Shown here: positions 16,318-27,630 of the stretch, in pieces
Layout of the letters: every line of letters starts with the position of its first letter
Position numbering within the stretch: position 1 is the stretch's first letter
Assembly: GCF_018397995.1 (NCBI RefSeq)
Contig: NZ_BBQH01000057.1
Coordinates: 1 to 33,855, forward strand
DNA length: 33,855 bases
DNA from: Rhizomonospora bruguierae
GTDB taxonomy: Bacteria > Actinomycetota > Actinomycetes > Mycobacteriales > Micromonosporaceae
Direction of reading: 5' to 3'
Notes under the pieces: generated by a model
What the model was told of the DNA's origin: nothing
Database searches by the model: none
Seen by the model: the letters and a program-made list of their open reading frames with translations, nothing else
Made by a program: the position numbers and the translations under genes

Positions 16318-18749
16318 TGCTGCGTCGGCTCATCCCGCTCGCGCTCGCCGCGATCGTCGCGGTGGCGGGCATGGTCGGCCTCGTCATGCGGCCCGCCACC
16401 GGCGTCGCCCAGACCCCCGTCGACTACGTGATCATCGCCGGCGCACCCGGCCTACGCTGGGACGACCTGAGCGAGATCGGCACGCCGGCCCTGTGGCGGC
16501 TGGCCGAACACGGCTCCATCGGGTCGCTGTCCGTGCGCTCGGCCGCCAACCCGACCTGCCCCGTCGACGGCTGGCTCACCCTCGGCGCCGGCAACTACGC
16601 CGCCGCCCCCGGCGCCCGCACCAGCGGCCCGTGCCCCGCCGACGGCCTCACCGTGGACCGGCCCGACAAGACCGGCGCCCGGGTACCGGCGCAGGAGTCG
16701 GTGGTCCGCCACAACCGGGAGAACCTGCCCTGGGGTGCGGTGCCCGGGGCGCTGTCCGAATCGGTGCGCTGCACCGTGGCCGTCGGCCCCGGCGCCGCGA
16801 TCGCCGCCGCCCGCCCATTCGGCCGGGTCGACCGGTACGCGCCCGCGCTGCCCAGCAACGCGGCGCCGCTGCTCGCGTCCTGCGTGCTCGGCTTCGTCGA
16901 CCTCGGCACGGTCACCGGCACCGGCAAAACCCGCGCCGCCGCCGTGGCCCGGGCCGACAGCACCCTCGCCCGGATCCTGGCCGCCCGGCCCGACCACTCG
17001 CTGATCCTCGTCGCCGGCCTGTCCGACACCGACACCGCCGGCCGCCTGCACGTCGCCATCGCCGACGGGCCCGGCTGGGAGGGCGGCTGGCTCACCTCCA
17101 CCAGCACCGGGCGCCCCGGGTACGTGCAGCTCATCGACCTGGCACCCACCGCGCTCGCCGCGCTGAACCGGTCCTCCCCGCAGAAACTGTTCGCCGGCCA
17201 GCCGGCCAGCAGCGCCGGCGAGCGCCCCACCGACCTCGCCGCCGCCGTCGCCCGCCCCGCCGACGCCGACCGGGAGGCCCGCGCCCGGCAGCGGGTCGCG
17301 AACCGATTCTTCGTCCTGCTCGGCGCGCTCGAACTGATCCTGTTCGTGGTCGCCGTCCCGCTGCTGTGGCGGGCCCGCCCCCACGGCGGTCCCGGCGCCC
17401 CCCGCCCGGCCCCACCGCGCCTGGTCCGCGCCGCCGAGACATTGCTCACCGCCACCGCCCTGGCGATACCCGCGGCCCTGATCGCCGACGCCATCCCCTG
17501 GTGGCGGGCGGACCGCTCCGGCATCGTGTTCGGCCTCGCCGCCGCCGCCGTCCTGGCCCTGCTCACCGCCGGGGTCCGGTTCGCCGCCCCGTTCCGGCGC
17601 CCGCTCGGCCCGCTCGGCCTGGTCGCCGCCCTCGCCGCCGGCGTCGTGGCCGTCGACGTGCTCACCGGAGCCCGCCTCCAACTCAACGGCGTCGCCGGCT
17701 ACTCCGCCCTGGAAGGCGCCCGGTACGCCGGCATCGGCACCGTCGGCCTCGGCGTGCTCGCCGCCGGCGCCCTGCTCCTCGCCGGCCACCTCGCCCAGCA
17801 GGTCAGCCGCAGCTGGCGGCCCACCGTCGTGGTCATCGTCGGTGGCATCGCCGTCGTCCTGGTCGGCAGCCCGTACCTCGGCTCCGACGCCGGCGGCGCC
17901 ATCGCCCTCACCGCCGGCGTCAGCGTCGCCGCCGCCATCAGCACCGGCGGCTGGCTCACCTTCGCCCGCCTCGCCTGGGCCACCCTCGCCGGCGTCGCCG
18001 TCACCTCCGGCTTCGCCGTCCTCGACCTGCGCCGCCCCGCCGAGCGCCGCGGCACCCTCGGCACCTTCCTCACCCAGCTCAGCGACGGCACCGGCGGCCC
18101 CTCCGTCCACCGCGCCGCCGCCGCCAACGGCGTCGCGTTCGTCACCAGCCCGCTGACCATCCTCGCCATCGCCGCCGCCGCCTTCGTCTGGCTCGCCCTC
18201 ATGCAGGAATGGGGCGGCCTCAAACGCCTCTTCGGCCTCTACCCGGCCATGCGTGCCGCCTTCGCCGGCCTCACGGTCGCCGTCATCCTCGGCGGCCTGC
18301 TCAACAGCGAGGCCCTGACCGTGGCCGGCGCCGCCGCGGCGGTCGCCCTGCCGCTGGCCACCATCGCCGCCCTCCGTGTCCTCCACCACGCCATGGACCG
18401 CACCCAACCCCCGCTCCAACCGGACCCCGCCACCGCAGCCCCGCCCGCGTGCCCCGCAGCCGAGAGCTGCGAGCCCGCGGGTTCCGTGGGTACGGGCTCT
18501 GTGGGTGCGGGTCCTGTGGGTGCGGGCTCTGTGGGTGCTGGCTCCGCGGAGGCGGGTTCTGTGGGTGCGGGTCCTGGGGATGCTGGCTCCGCGGAGGCGG
18601 GTGCTGCGGAGGCTTGTTCTGCCGAGACGGCGGCCTCAGGCGCGGCGGGATCTCCCCCCTCGGTGCCGTCGAAGGCACCCACCTCAGCCAGCGCATCCCC
18701 GGCCGTACCCCCATCGCCCGCAGCGCCGCCGCCCGCCTCCCATTCCTGA
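16317..18749 (+). CDS. Alkaline-phosphatase-superfamily-like polytopic membrane protein
   Basis: 810 residues. A signal-anchor helix (about 4-25) is followed by an extracytoplasmic domain (about 30-320) that resembles the alkaline phosphatase/sulfatase fold (VDYVIIAGAPGLRWDD, then PALWRLAEHGSIGSL, CPVDGWLTLGAG, HSLILVAGLSDTD, and YVQLIDLAPTALAAL). About ten membrane helices lie between about 328 and 682, and a Ser/Gly/Ala/Pro tail forms the last 110 residues. Classical metal-binding Asp/His residues are not all obvious, so activity is uncertain. The ATG overlaps the glycosyltransferase stop (TGATG). As last gene of the envelope block it could modify or release the glycan made by its neighbours. 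Confidence 0.72.
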   Translation: MLRRLIPLALAAIVAVAGMVGLVMRPATGVAQTPVDYVIIAGAPGLRWDDLSEIGTPALWRLAEHGSIGSLSVRSAANPTCPVDGWLTLGAGNYAAAPGARTSGPCPADGLTVDRPDKTGARVPAQESVVRHNRENLPWGAVPGALSESVRCTVAVGPGAAIAAARPFGRVDRYAPALPSNAAPLLASCVLGFVDLGTVTGTGKTRAAAVARADSTLARILAARPDHSLILVAGLSDTDTAGRLHVAIADGPGWEGGWLTSTSTGRPGYVQLIDLAPTALAALNRSSPQKLFAGQPASSAGERPTDLAAAVARPADADREARARQRVANRFFVLLGALELILFVVAVPLLWRARPHGGPGAPRPAPPRLVRAAETLLTATALAIPAALIADAIPWWRADRSGIVFGLAAAAVLALLTAGVRFAAPFRRPLGPLGLVAALAAGVVAVDVLTGARLQLNGVAGYSALEGARYAGIGTVGLGVLAAGALLLAGHLAQQVSRSWRPTVVVIVGGIAVVLVGSPYLGSDAGGAIALTAGVSVAAAISTGGWLTFARLAWATLAGVAVTSGFAVLDLRRPAERRGTLGTFLTQLSDGTGGPSVHRAAAANGVAFVTSPLTILAIAAAAFVWLALMQEWGGLKRLFGLYPAMRAAFAGLTVAVILGGLLNSEALTVAGAAAAVALPLATIAALRVLHHAMDRTQPPLQPDPATAAPPACPAAESCEPAGSVGTGSVGAGPVGAGSVGAGSAEAGSVGAGPGDAGSAEAGAAEACSAETAASGAAGSPPSVPSKAPTSASASPAVPPSPAAPPPASHS
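18478..18615 (+). repeat. GSVGAG-type low-complexity repeat in the membrane protein tail
   Basis: Imperfect 15-nt units of the type GGCTCTGTGGGTGCG encode Gly-Ser-Val-Gly-Ala runs (GSVGTGSVGAGPVGAG). Third positions shift from mostly C to T/G compared with the body of the gene, suggesting a slippage-expanded tail. Confidence 0.8.
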
Positions 18750-18769
18750 TTCAGGACGACCATTCCGGC

Positions 18770-18819
18770 AGATCTTGGTACCAACCCGGTCGTTTTCCGG
18801 CGAATCCATACCAAGATCT
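18770..18819. terminator. 11-bp perfect inverted repeat downstream of the membrane protein gene
   Basis: AGATCTTGGTA (18770-18780) and TACCAAGATCT (18809-18819) are perfect complements separated by 28 nt, 20 nt after the stop codon. It is less GC-rich than the surroundings. Position suggests an intrinsic terminator separating the envelope block from pyrG; a dispersed intergenic (REP-like) element or a protein-binding site is an alternative. Confidence 0.5.
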
Positions 18820-18822
18820 CGC

Positions 18823-18858
18823 GGCGCTCCGCCCGCCCGCGGTGCTCCGCCCGCCCGC
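18823..18858 (+). repeat. Tandem pair of 18-nt repeats upstream of pyrG
   Basis: Two adjacent 18-nt units with core CTCCGCCCGCCCGC, one mismatch between them, in the 255-nt spacer before pyrG. No function can be assigned. Confidence 0.7.
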
Positions 18859-18953
18859 GGAGAGGGGCGTGGGCTGGGAGAAGAGACGGGACCGGGCGGC
18901 GCGCCCGGCCCGGGCCGGCGGGATGGGGCCGGGGCCAGGTGTTACTGTTGAAT

Positions 18954-21328
<2,375 letters not shown>

Positions 21329-21456
21329 GGGACCACCGTGCACCCTGATGTCGCACGCGCCGAAGGGGAGGAACCTAGACTGCCGCCAAGTGAGCCGGTG
21401 ACCGGCGCGGCGATGGAGCCGGCCGGCGCGGCCGCCGGGAGCGACGGGAGTCCCAG

Positions 21457-22572
21457 GTGAAGGTCGGTATCCCGAGCGAGGTCAAAAACCACGAGTACCG
21501 GGTGGCGATCACCCCGGCCGGCGTGAACGAGTTCACCCGGTCCGGGCACGAGGTCTTCGTCCAGGCGGGTGCGGGCGCCGGCTCGTCGATCGCGGACGGC
21601 GACTACGCCGCCGCCGGCGCGAAGATCATGGCGGACGCGGACGACGTGTGGGGCGCCGCCGACCTGGTGTTGAAGGTCAAGGAGCCGGTCGCCGAGGAGC
21701 ACCAGCGGATGCGTCCCGGGCAGGTGCTGTTCGCCTACCTGCACCTGGCCGCGTCGAAGGAGTGCACCGACGCGCTGGTCGAGCGCCGGGTGACCGCGAT
21801 CGCGTACGAGACGGTCGAGCTGCCGGACCGGTCGCTGCCGCTGCTGGCGCCGATGTCCGAGGTGGCCGGCCGGCTGGCGCCGCAGGTCGGCGCGTACCAC
21901 ATGATGCGCCAGGGCGGCGGCCGGGGCGTGCTGATGGGCGGCGTGCCCGGCGTGTACGCGGCGAAGGTCGTGGTGATCGGCGCCGGCGTGTCCGGCATGA
22001 ACGCCGCCGCGATCGCCCTCGGCATGCAGGCCGAGGTGCTGCTGCTGGACAAGAACATCGCCCGGCTGCGGGCCGCCGACGCGGACTACCGGGGCCACAT
22101 CCAGACGATCGCCTCCAACGGGTACGAGATCGAGCGGGCCGTGCTGGACGCGGACCTGGTGATCGGCGCGGTGCTGGTGCCCGGCGCGAAGGCGCCGCAG
22201 CTGATCTCCAACGAGCTGGTGTCCCGGATGAAGCCGGGCAGCGTGCTGGTGGACATCTCCATCGACCAGGGCGGCTGCTTCGAGGACTCGCGGCCCACCA
22301 CGCACGCCGAGCCCACCTACCGGGTGCACGACTCGCTGTTCTACTGCGTGGGCAACATGCCCGGCGCGGTCCCGCACACCAGCACGTACGCCCTGACCAA
22401 CGTGACCCTGCCGTACGCGCTGGAGTTGGCCAACCGCGGCTGGCGGGACGCGCTGCGCAAGGACCCGGCGCTGGCGCTGGGCCTGAACACCCACGACGGC
22501 CAGGTGACCTACGGGCCGGTGGCCGAGGCGCACGGAATGAGCAGCGTCGGCCCGGAGGAGGTTCTGGGCTGA
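21457..22572 (+). CDS. ald: Alanine dehydrogenase
   Basis: 371 residues. Interconverts L-alanine and pyruvate plus ammonia using NAD. The N-terminal domain has [19 protein letters not shown], the substrate-binding KVKEP, and [11 protein letters not shown]; the Rossmann domain has [18 protein letters not shown]; and the C-terminal part has [22 protein letters not shown] start with GGGAG 6 nt upstream. The 128-nt spacer before it has a TAGACT -10-like hexamer at 21376-21381, so ald may have its own promoter. It overlaps the apparent xerD start by 4 nt. Confidence 0.95.
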   Translation: MKVGIPSEVKNHEYRVAITPAGVNEFTRSGHEVFVQAGAGAGSSIADGDYAAAGAKIMADADDVWGAADLVLKVKEPVAEEHQRMRPGQVLFAYLHLAASKECTDALVERRVTAIAYETVELPDRSLPLLAPMSEVAGRLAPQVGAYHMMRQGGGRGVLMGGVPGVYAAKVVVIGAGVSGMNAAAIALGMQAEVLLLDKNIARLRAADADYRGHIQTIASNGYEIERAVLDADLVIGAVLVPGAKAPQLISNELVSRMKPGSVLVDISIDQGGCFEDSRPTTHAEPTYRVHDSLFYCVGNMPGAVPHTSTYALTNVTLPYALELANRGWRDALRKDPALALGLNTHDGQVTYGPVAEAHGMSSVGPEEVLG

Positions 22573-23501
22573 GCCGCAGCATCGAACGGGTCATCCGCAC
22601 CTACCTGGACCACCTGACCGTCGAGCGCGGGCTGGCCGCGAACACGCTCGCCTCGTACCGGCGGGACCTGGGCCGGTACGCGCAGGCGCTGGCGGCGCGG
22701 GGGATCACCGACCTGGCCCGGGTGACCCCGCGGGACGTGGCCGACCACCTCGCGGCGCTGCGGGAGGGCGACGCCGACCACCCGGCGCTGGCAACCGCGT
22801 CCGCGGCGCGCGGGGTGAGCGCGGTCCGCGGGCTGCACCGGTTCGCGGTCCGGGAACGGCTGGCCGAGACCGACCCCACCCGGGACGTGCGCCCACCCAC
22901 CCCGCCGCGCCGGCTGCCCAAGGCGCTGGACGTCACGCAGGTCACCGCGCTGCTGGGCGTGCCCGACGACTCGGCGCTCGGGCTGCGCGACCGGGCGCTG
23001 CTGGAGTTCCTGTACGGCACGGGGGCGCGCATCTCCGAGGCGGTCGGCGCGGTCATCGACGACCTGGACCTAGACGCGAGCGCCGCCATCCTGCACGGCA
23101 AGGGCGGCAAGACCCGGGCGGTGCCGATCGGCAGCTACGCGGTGGCGGCGATCGGCGCGTACCTGACCCGCTCCCGCCCGCACCTGGTCGCGGCCGGGCG
23201 GGGCAGCCACGCGGTGTTCCTCAACGCGCGGGGCGGCCCGCTCTCGCGGCAGAGCGCCTGGACCATCCTGCGCCGCGCCGCCGAGCGCGCCGGCCTGCCC
23301 GCCGACGGCCCGCACGGGGTCTCGCCGCACACGCTGCGCCACTCCTACGCCACCCACCTGCTCGACGGCGGCGCGGACGTGCGGGTGGTGCAGGAGTTGC
23401 TGGGGCACGCGTCGGTGACCACCACCCAGGTGTATACCCTCGTCACCGTCGACCGGCTGCGCGAGGTGTACGCGACGGCGCATCCGCGGGCGCGCGGGTG
23501 A
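22569..23501 (+). CDS. xerD: Tyrosine recombinase XerD
   Basis: 310 residues; resolves chromosome dimers at dif together with XerC. The N-terminal SAM-like domain reads [19 protein letters not shown]. Catalytic residues are visible: Arg154 (GTGARISEA), Lys178 (GKGGKTR), His254 and Arg257 ([12 protein letters not shown]), His280 (LLGHAS) and Tyr289 (TTQVYTLV). No ATG, GTG or TTG lies in frame near the family N-terminus. The best start is CTG at 22569: GGAGGAGG ends 7 nt before it and it overlaps the ald stop (CTGA). The next usable GTG (near 22721) would remove about 50 residues of the DNA-binding domain. Confidence 0.92.
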   Translation: MSRSIERVIRTYLDHLTVERGLAANTLASYRRDLGRYAQALAARGITDLARVTPRDVADHLAALREGDADHPALATASAARGVSAVRGLHRFAVRERLAETDPTRDVRPPTPPRRLPKALDVTQVTALLGVPDDSALGLRDRALLEFLYGTGARISEAVGAVIDDLDLDASAAILHGKGGKTRAVPIGSYAVAAIGAYLTRSRPHLVAAGRGSHAVFLNARGGPLSRQSAWTILRRAAERAGLPADGPHGVSPHTLRHSYATHLLDGGADVRVVQELLGHASVTTTQVYTLVTVDRLREVYATAHPRARG

Positions 23502-23661
23502 TGGCGTGTCGACACGCCGCGCCAGTGACGGCTGATGACCGCGTGCCGTGGCGTACAGTCGGGCAACGGCGGTCGCGCTACGGGCCGGTCGACGCCCGCG
23601 ACGAGTGGCCGTCGGGGTGTCGGGTGCACCGGAGCCACCGTCGGGGAAGGGCGTGACGGAC

Positions 23662-24591
23662 ATGGCAGGCAACGACCGGGCCGAGGCGTGGACCTCGGCT
23701 CTGCGCGCCGAGCAGTCCACCATGGACCTCGGCGCCGAACTCGGACCCGCCGACCCGACCGCGTACACCATGCGGCGGCCGATCCCCGAGCCGATGCCCA
23801 CCGACCGGCACGGCCCCGCCCGGATCATCGCGATGGCGAACCAGAAGGGCGGCGTCGGCAAGACCACCACCACCATCAACCTGGGCGCCGCGCTGGCCGA
23901 GTACGGCCGCCGGGTGCTGCTGGTGGACTTCGACCCGCAGGGTGCGCTCTCGGTCGGTCTCGGCGTGAACCCGCACAACCTCGACCTGTCCGTCTACAAC
24001 CTGCTGATGCAGGACGACGTCACCGTCGAGGACGTCATGATCAAGACGGACGTGGCCGGGCTGCACCTGCTGCCCGCCAACATCGACCTGTCCGCCGCCG
24101 AGATCCAGCTCGTCACCGAGGTGGCGCGGGAGATGGCGCTGGCCCGGGTGCTGCGCACCGTTCGGCGCGACTACGACTACATCCTCATCGACTGCCAGCC
24201 CTCCCTGGGCCTGCTCGCGATCAACGCGCTGACCGTGGCCAACGGCGTGCTGATCCCGCTGGAGTGCGAGTTCTTCAGCCTGCGCGGCGTGGCGCTGCTG
24301 CTGGACACCATCGACAAGGTCCGCGAGCGGCTCAACTTCGACCTGGAGCTCGAGGGCATCCTCGCCACCATGTACGACAGCCGCACCACGCACTGCCGCC
24401 AGGTGCTCCAGCGGGTCGTCGAGGCGTTCGGCGACAAGGTGTACCAGACCGTCATCACCAAGACCGTGAAGTTCCCCGAGTCGACCGTCGCCGGCGCGCC
24501 GATCACCACGCTCGATCCGGCCTCGTCCGGCGCCCGCAACTACCGACAGTTGGCCCGCGAGGTCATCGCCGCCCAGGCCGACCGGGAGTAG
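23662..24591 (+). CDS. ParA/Soj-family ATPase (Rv1708 type)
   Basis: 309 residues. A ParA-type deviant Walker ATPase: an N-terminal extension of about 55 residues (AGNDRAEAWTSALRAEQ), the P-loop QKGGVGKTTTTINL, Walker A' region LLVDFDPQGALSVGLG, and Walker B region YILIDCQPSLGLLAINAL. It sits before scpA-scpB as in mycobacteria and is distinct from the origin-proximal parAB pair; no parB-like gene is adjacent. ATG at 23662 is chosen; GTG at 23653 is in frame but only 2 nt from the GGGGAAGG sequence. A TACAGT -10-like hexamer occurs at 23554-23559. Confidence 0.9.
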   Translation: MAGNDRAEAWTSALRAEQSTMDLGAELGPADPTAYTMRRPIPEPMPTDRHGPARIIAMANQKGGVGKTTTTINLGAALAEYGRRVLLVDFDPQGALSVGLGVNPHNLDLSVYNLLMQDDVTVEDVMIKTDVAGLHLLPANIDLSAAEIQLVTEVAREMALARVLRTVRRDYDYILIDCQPSLGLLAINALTVANGVLIPLECEFFSLRGVALLLDTIDKVRERLNFDLELEGILATMYDSRTTHCRQVLQRVVEAFGDKVYQTVITKTVKFPESTVAGAPITTLDPASSGARNYRQLAREVIAAQADRE

Positions 24592-24599
24592 CCGGCACG

Positions 24600-25496
24600 G
24601 TGAGTTACGGTCAGGCGGTGGACGCCCCCGCCGTCGAGCCGGGCCTGCCCGAGCGGGACCCCGGCGTTATCAACGAACCGGTGCCGGATGGCAGGTTCAC
24701 GGTCCGGCTGCACAACTTCACCGGCCCGTTCGACCTGCTGCTCCAATTGATCGGCAAGCACAAGCTGGACGTCACCGAGGTCGCCCTGCACCGGGTCACC
24801 GACGACTTCATCGCGCACATCCGCGGCATGGGCGACGCCTGGGACCTGGACGAGACCAGCGAGTTCCTGCTCATCGCCGCCACCCTGCTGGACCTCAAGG
24901 CGGCCCGGCTGCTGCCCACCGCCGCGGTCGAGGACGAGGACGACCTGGCCCTGCTGGAGGCGCGGGACCTGCTGTTCGCCCGGCTGTTGCAGTACCGGGC
25001 GTTCAAGGAGGCCGCCGCGCACCTGGCCCGGCTGGAGGCGAGCGGCGCCCAGCGGTGGGCCCGCGCGGTCAGCCTGGAGCCCCGGTACGCGCAGGCGCTG
25101 CCGGACCTGGTGCTCGGCATCGGGCCGGAGCGGCTGGCCGCCCTCGCGGTCAAGGCGATGACCCCGCGACCCACCCCCGCGGTGTCGATCGCGCACGTGC
25201 ACATGGTGCGGGTCAGCGTCCGCGAACACGCCGCGATCATGAGGGACCTGTTGATGCGCGCCCGGACGGCCACGTTCCGGATGCTGGTCGCCGACTGCCA
25301 GAGCACCCTGGAGGTGGTGGCCCGGTTCCTGGCACTGCTCGAGCTGTACCGGGAGGGGCTGGTCGGCTTCGACCAGACGCAGGCGCTCGGCGAGTTGACC
25401 GTGCGCTGGACGGGCGGCGACGGCGCCGCCGCCGAGCTTGACGTGGACGAGTACGCCGGCACGCCCGCACCGGCCGAGGAAGAGGAAAAGCCGTGA
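24600..25496 (+). CDS. scpA: Segregation and condensation protein ScpA
   Basis: 298 residues, the kleisin of the SMC-ScpAB condensin. The N-terminal SMC-neck-binding part reads [24 protein letters not shown], followed by [19 protein letters not shown]. The C-terminal winged-helix part ends [24 protein letters not shown] before an acidic tail. GTG at 24600 is used; GTG at 24618 is also possible, and neither has a strong Shine-Dalgarno. It overlaps scpB by 4 nt (GTGA). Confidence 0.94.
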   Translation: MSYGQAVDAPAVEPGLPERDPGVINEPVPDGRFTVRLHNFTGPFDLLLQLIGKHKLDVTEVALHRVTDDFIAHIRGMGDAWDLDETSEFLLIAATLLDLKAARLLPTAAVEDEDDLALLEARDLLFARLLQYRAFKEAAAHLARLEASGAQRWARAVSLEPRYAQALPDLVLGIGPERLAALAVKAMTPRPTPAVSIAHVHMVRVSVREHAAIMRDLLMRARTATFRMLVADCQSTLEVVARFLALLELYREGLVGFDQTQALGELTVRWTGGDGAAAELDVDEYAGTPAPAEEEEKP

Positions 25497-26491
25497 CCGA
25501 GGAGCGTTCGCTCGCCGAACAGGCGGCGGCCTGGGTGCCGCCGTGGGCCCGCGAGCCGGCCCCCGAACCCGAGCCGGCCCCCGAACCCGAGCCGGCCCCC
25601 GAACCCGAGCCGGCCCCCGAACCCGAGCCGGCCCCCGAACCCGAGCCCGCGCCCGAACCCGAACCCCAGCCGGAGCGCGAGCCGCGGTCGGAGGCGTCGG
25701 TGCGCTCCGAACCGGTGCCGCAGCCGGCGCCCGCCCAGCGGAAGCCCGAGTCGGAGGCGGTGCCCGAGCCGCTGCCGGCGTCCGCCGCCGGTCACGCCAC
25801 GGCGGTGGAGCAGCCGGCGGAGCCGGTGGCGGGCGAGGTGCCCGAACCCGCGGCGGAGGTCGGGGCGGCGGCACCGACCACGGCGGGGGCGGACGGCGCG
25901 GGTACCCCCGAAGCGGCGGAACCGGCGGCGGCGCTGGCGCTGATCGACGACGGCGAGCTGCGCGGCGCCCTGGAAGCCATCCTGCTCGTGGTGGACGAGC
26001 CGGTGAGCGTGATCATGCTGGCGCAGGTGCTGGAGCAGCCCACCGGGCGCGTCGACGAGGCCCTCACGGCGCTGGCGGAGCAGTACACGGCCGGCGGCCG
26101 CGGCTTCGACCTGCGGCGCGCCGCCGGCGGCTGGCGGCTCTACACCCGGCCCGAGTACGCCGCCTACGTGCAGCGGTTCGTGCTGGACGGGCAGTCGGTG
26201 CGGCTGACCCAGGCGGCGCTGGAAACGCTCGCCGTGGTCGCCTACAAGCAGCCCGTCACCCGCTCCCGGATCTCGGCCATCCGCGGCGTCAACTGCGACG
26301 GGGTGGTGCGTACGCTGGTCTCGCGCGGCCTCATCGAGGAGTGCGGCACCGAGCCGGAGTCCGGCGCCTACCTGTACCGCACCACCATCCTGTTCCTGGA
26401 AAAACTGGGCCTGGATTCGGTCGACCAGTTGCCGCCGCTGGCGCCGTTCCTGCCCGACGATGTGGACGAGGTCGCCGATGCCCAACGCTGA
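25493..26491 (+). CDS. scpB: Segregation and condensation protein ScpB with Pro-Glu repeat extension
   Basis: 332 residues. The ScpB core of two winged helices starts near residue 148 ([21 protein letters not shown], then [23 protein letters not shown], split here by family knowledge, and [12 protein letters not shown]). About 147 residues precede it, including a Pro-Glu-Ala repeat ([12 protein letters not shown]) and further Ala/Glu/Pro-rich sequence; most ScpB proteins lack this. GTG start with GGAAAAG just upstream and a GTGA overlap with scpA. ScpB dimers bridge ScpA. The end overlaps rluB by 14 nt. Confidence 0.93.
   Translation: MTEERSLAEQAAAWVPPWAREPAPEPEPAPEPEPAPEPEPAPEPEPAPEPEPAPEPEPQPEREPRSEASVRSEPVPQPAPAQRKPESEAVPEPLPASAAGHATAVEQPAEPVAGEVPEPAAEVGAAAPTTAGADGAGTPEAAEPAAALALIDDGELRGALEAILLVVDEPVSVIMLAQVLEQPTGRVDEALTALAEQYTAGGRGFDLRRAAGGWRLYTRPEYAAYVQRFVLDGQSVRLTQAALETLAVVAYKQPVTRSRISAIRGVNCDGVVRTLVSRGLIEECGTEPESGAYLYRTTILFLEKLGLDSVDQLPPLAPFLPDDVDEVADAQR
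25553..25660 (+). repeat. Six tandem 18-nt repeats in scpB
   Basis: Unit GAGCCGGCCCCCGAACCC repeated six times, the last with two changes, encoding EPAPEP. Near-identity at the DNA level suggests recent, frame-preserving expansion. Confidence 0.95.
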
Positions 26492-27218
26492 CAGTGCCGT
26501 GGTCGAGCGGCTCCAGAAGGTGCTCGCCGCCAACGGCATCGGCTCCCGGCGGGCGTGCGAGGAGTTGATCGCGGCCGGCCGGGTGCGGGTCGACGGGCGG
26601 GTGGCCCGCCTCGGGGACAAGGTCGACCCGGGCACCGCCGAGATCCATGTGGACGGCGAGCGGCTGATCACCGACACCCGCCTGGTGTACCTGGCGATGA
26701 ACAAGCCGCGCGGCGTGGTCTCCACGATGGCGGACGAGAAGGGCCGCTCCGCCCTCGCCGACTACCTGGTCAACGTCGACGAGCGGGTGTACCACGTCGG
26801 CCGGCTGGACGCCGACAGCGAGGGGCTGCTGCTGATGACCAACGACGGCGGGCTGGCCCACCGGCTGACCCACCCGTCGTACGGGGTCGCCAAGACGTAC
26901 CGCTGCGAGGTGCCCGGCCCGATACCCCGCACGGTGGGTCGGGCGCTGCGCGCGGGCGTGGAACTCGAGGACGGCCCGGCCCGGGTCGACGACTTCCGCG
27001 TCATCGACGCGCACGGGCGGCGCGCGCTGATCGAGGTGGTCATCCACGAGGGGCGCAAGCACATCGTGCGGCGCCTCCTGGAGGCCGTCGACCACCCGGT
27101 GAACCGGCTGATCCGCACCGCGATCGGCCCGATCCGGCTCGGCGACCTCAAGCCGGGCCGCACCCGGCGGCTCACCAACGCGGAGATCGCCGCCCTGTTC
27201 AAGGTCGTCGGCGGGTGA
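26478..27218 (+). CDS. rluB: rRNA pseudouridine synthase, RluB/RsuA family
   Basis: 246 residues. An N-terminal S4 domain ([20 protein letters not shown]) is followed by the pseudouridine synthase domain with [12 protein letters not shown] and the catalytic-Asp motif [17 protein letters not shown], then [13 protein letters not shown]. The family isomerises a uridine in 23S rRNA (RluB: U2605) or 16S rRNA (RsuA). ATG at 26478 has GAGG 6 nt upstream and starts inside scpB, as in related genomes. Confidence 0.92.
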   Translation: MPNADSAVVERLQKVLAANGIGSRRACEELIAAGRVRVDGRVARLGDKVDPGTAEIHVDGERLITDTRLVYLAMNKPRGVVSTMADEKGRSALADYLVNVDERVYHVGRLDADSEGLLLMTNDGGLAHRLTHPSYGVAKTYRCEVPGPIPRTVGRALRAGVELEDGPARVDDFRVIDAHGRRALIEVVIHEGRKHIVRRLLEAVDHPVNRLIRTAIGPIRLGDLKPGRTRRLTNAEIAALFKVVGG

Positions 27219-27222
27219 GGCC

Positions 27223-27630
27223 GTGACGGCGGCACCGTGGATCGACAAGGTTGCCTGGATCCGGGTCGAGGGCGGCGCCGTCCTCAGCACCCGCTCGTAC
27301 GGCAAGGACGTGTACTACCTGCCCGGTGGCAAGCGTGAACCGGGGGAGAGCGACCTGGAGACCCTGGTCCGCGAGGTGCGCGAGGAACTGACCGTGACCA
27401 TCGTGCCGGGGACGGCGGCCGCGGTGGGCGTCTTCGAGGCCGAGGCGCACGGCCACGCGCCGGGCACCGTGGTGCGCATGACCTGCTACTCCGCGGACTA
27501 CGTGGGCCAGCTCCGCGCGGCCAGCGAGATCGAGGAGGTCGCCTGGCTGCGGTACGCGGACCGGGACCGCGTCTCCGCCGTCGACAAGCTCATCTTCGAC
27601 CACCTGAAGGACCAGGACTCGCTCCGCTGA
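27223..27630 (+). CDS. Small Nudix hydrolase
   Basis: 135 residues. The Nudix box is at about residues 35-57 (LPGGKREPGESDLETL, then REVREELTV) and fits GX5EX7REUXEE, with Thr in place of the late Gly. Substrate cannot be deduced. GTG start 4 nt after the rluB stop. Its last 41 nt are shared, tail to tail, with the convergent transporter gene. Confidence 0.85.
   Translation: MTAAPWIDKVAWIRVEGGAVLSTRSYGKDVYYLPGGKREPGESDLETLVREVREELTVTIVPGTAAAVGVFEAEAHGHAPGTVVRMTCYSADYVGQLRAASEIEEVAWLRYADRDRVSAVDKLIFDHLKDQDSLR

Noticed and set aside
16452-18419. 655-codon minus-strand frame opposite the phosphatase-like gene
   Set aside because: Gly/Glu/Asp-rich shadow translation without motifs.
18823-18858. 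Promoter operator repeat for pyrG
   Set aside because: Two 18-nt GC-rich copies without symmetry or clear link to a promoter; listed only as a repeat.
23502-23661. dif-like site next to xerD
   Set aside because: TGTCGACA is a short palindrome only; no 28-bp dif-like arrangement was seen.
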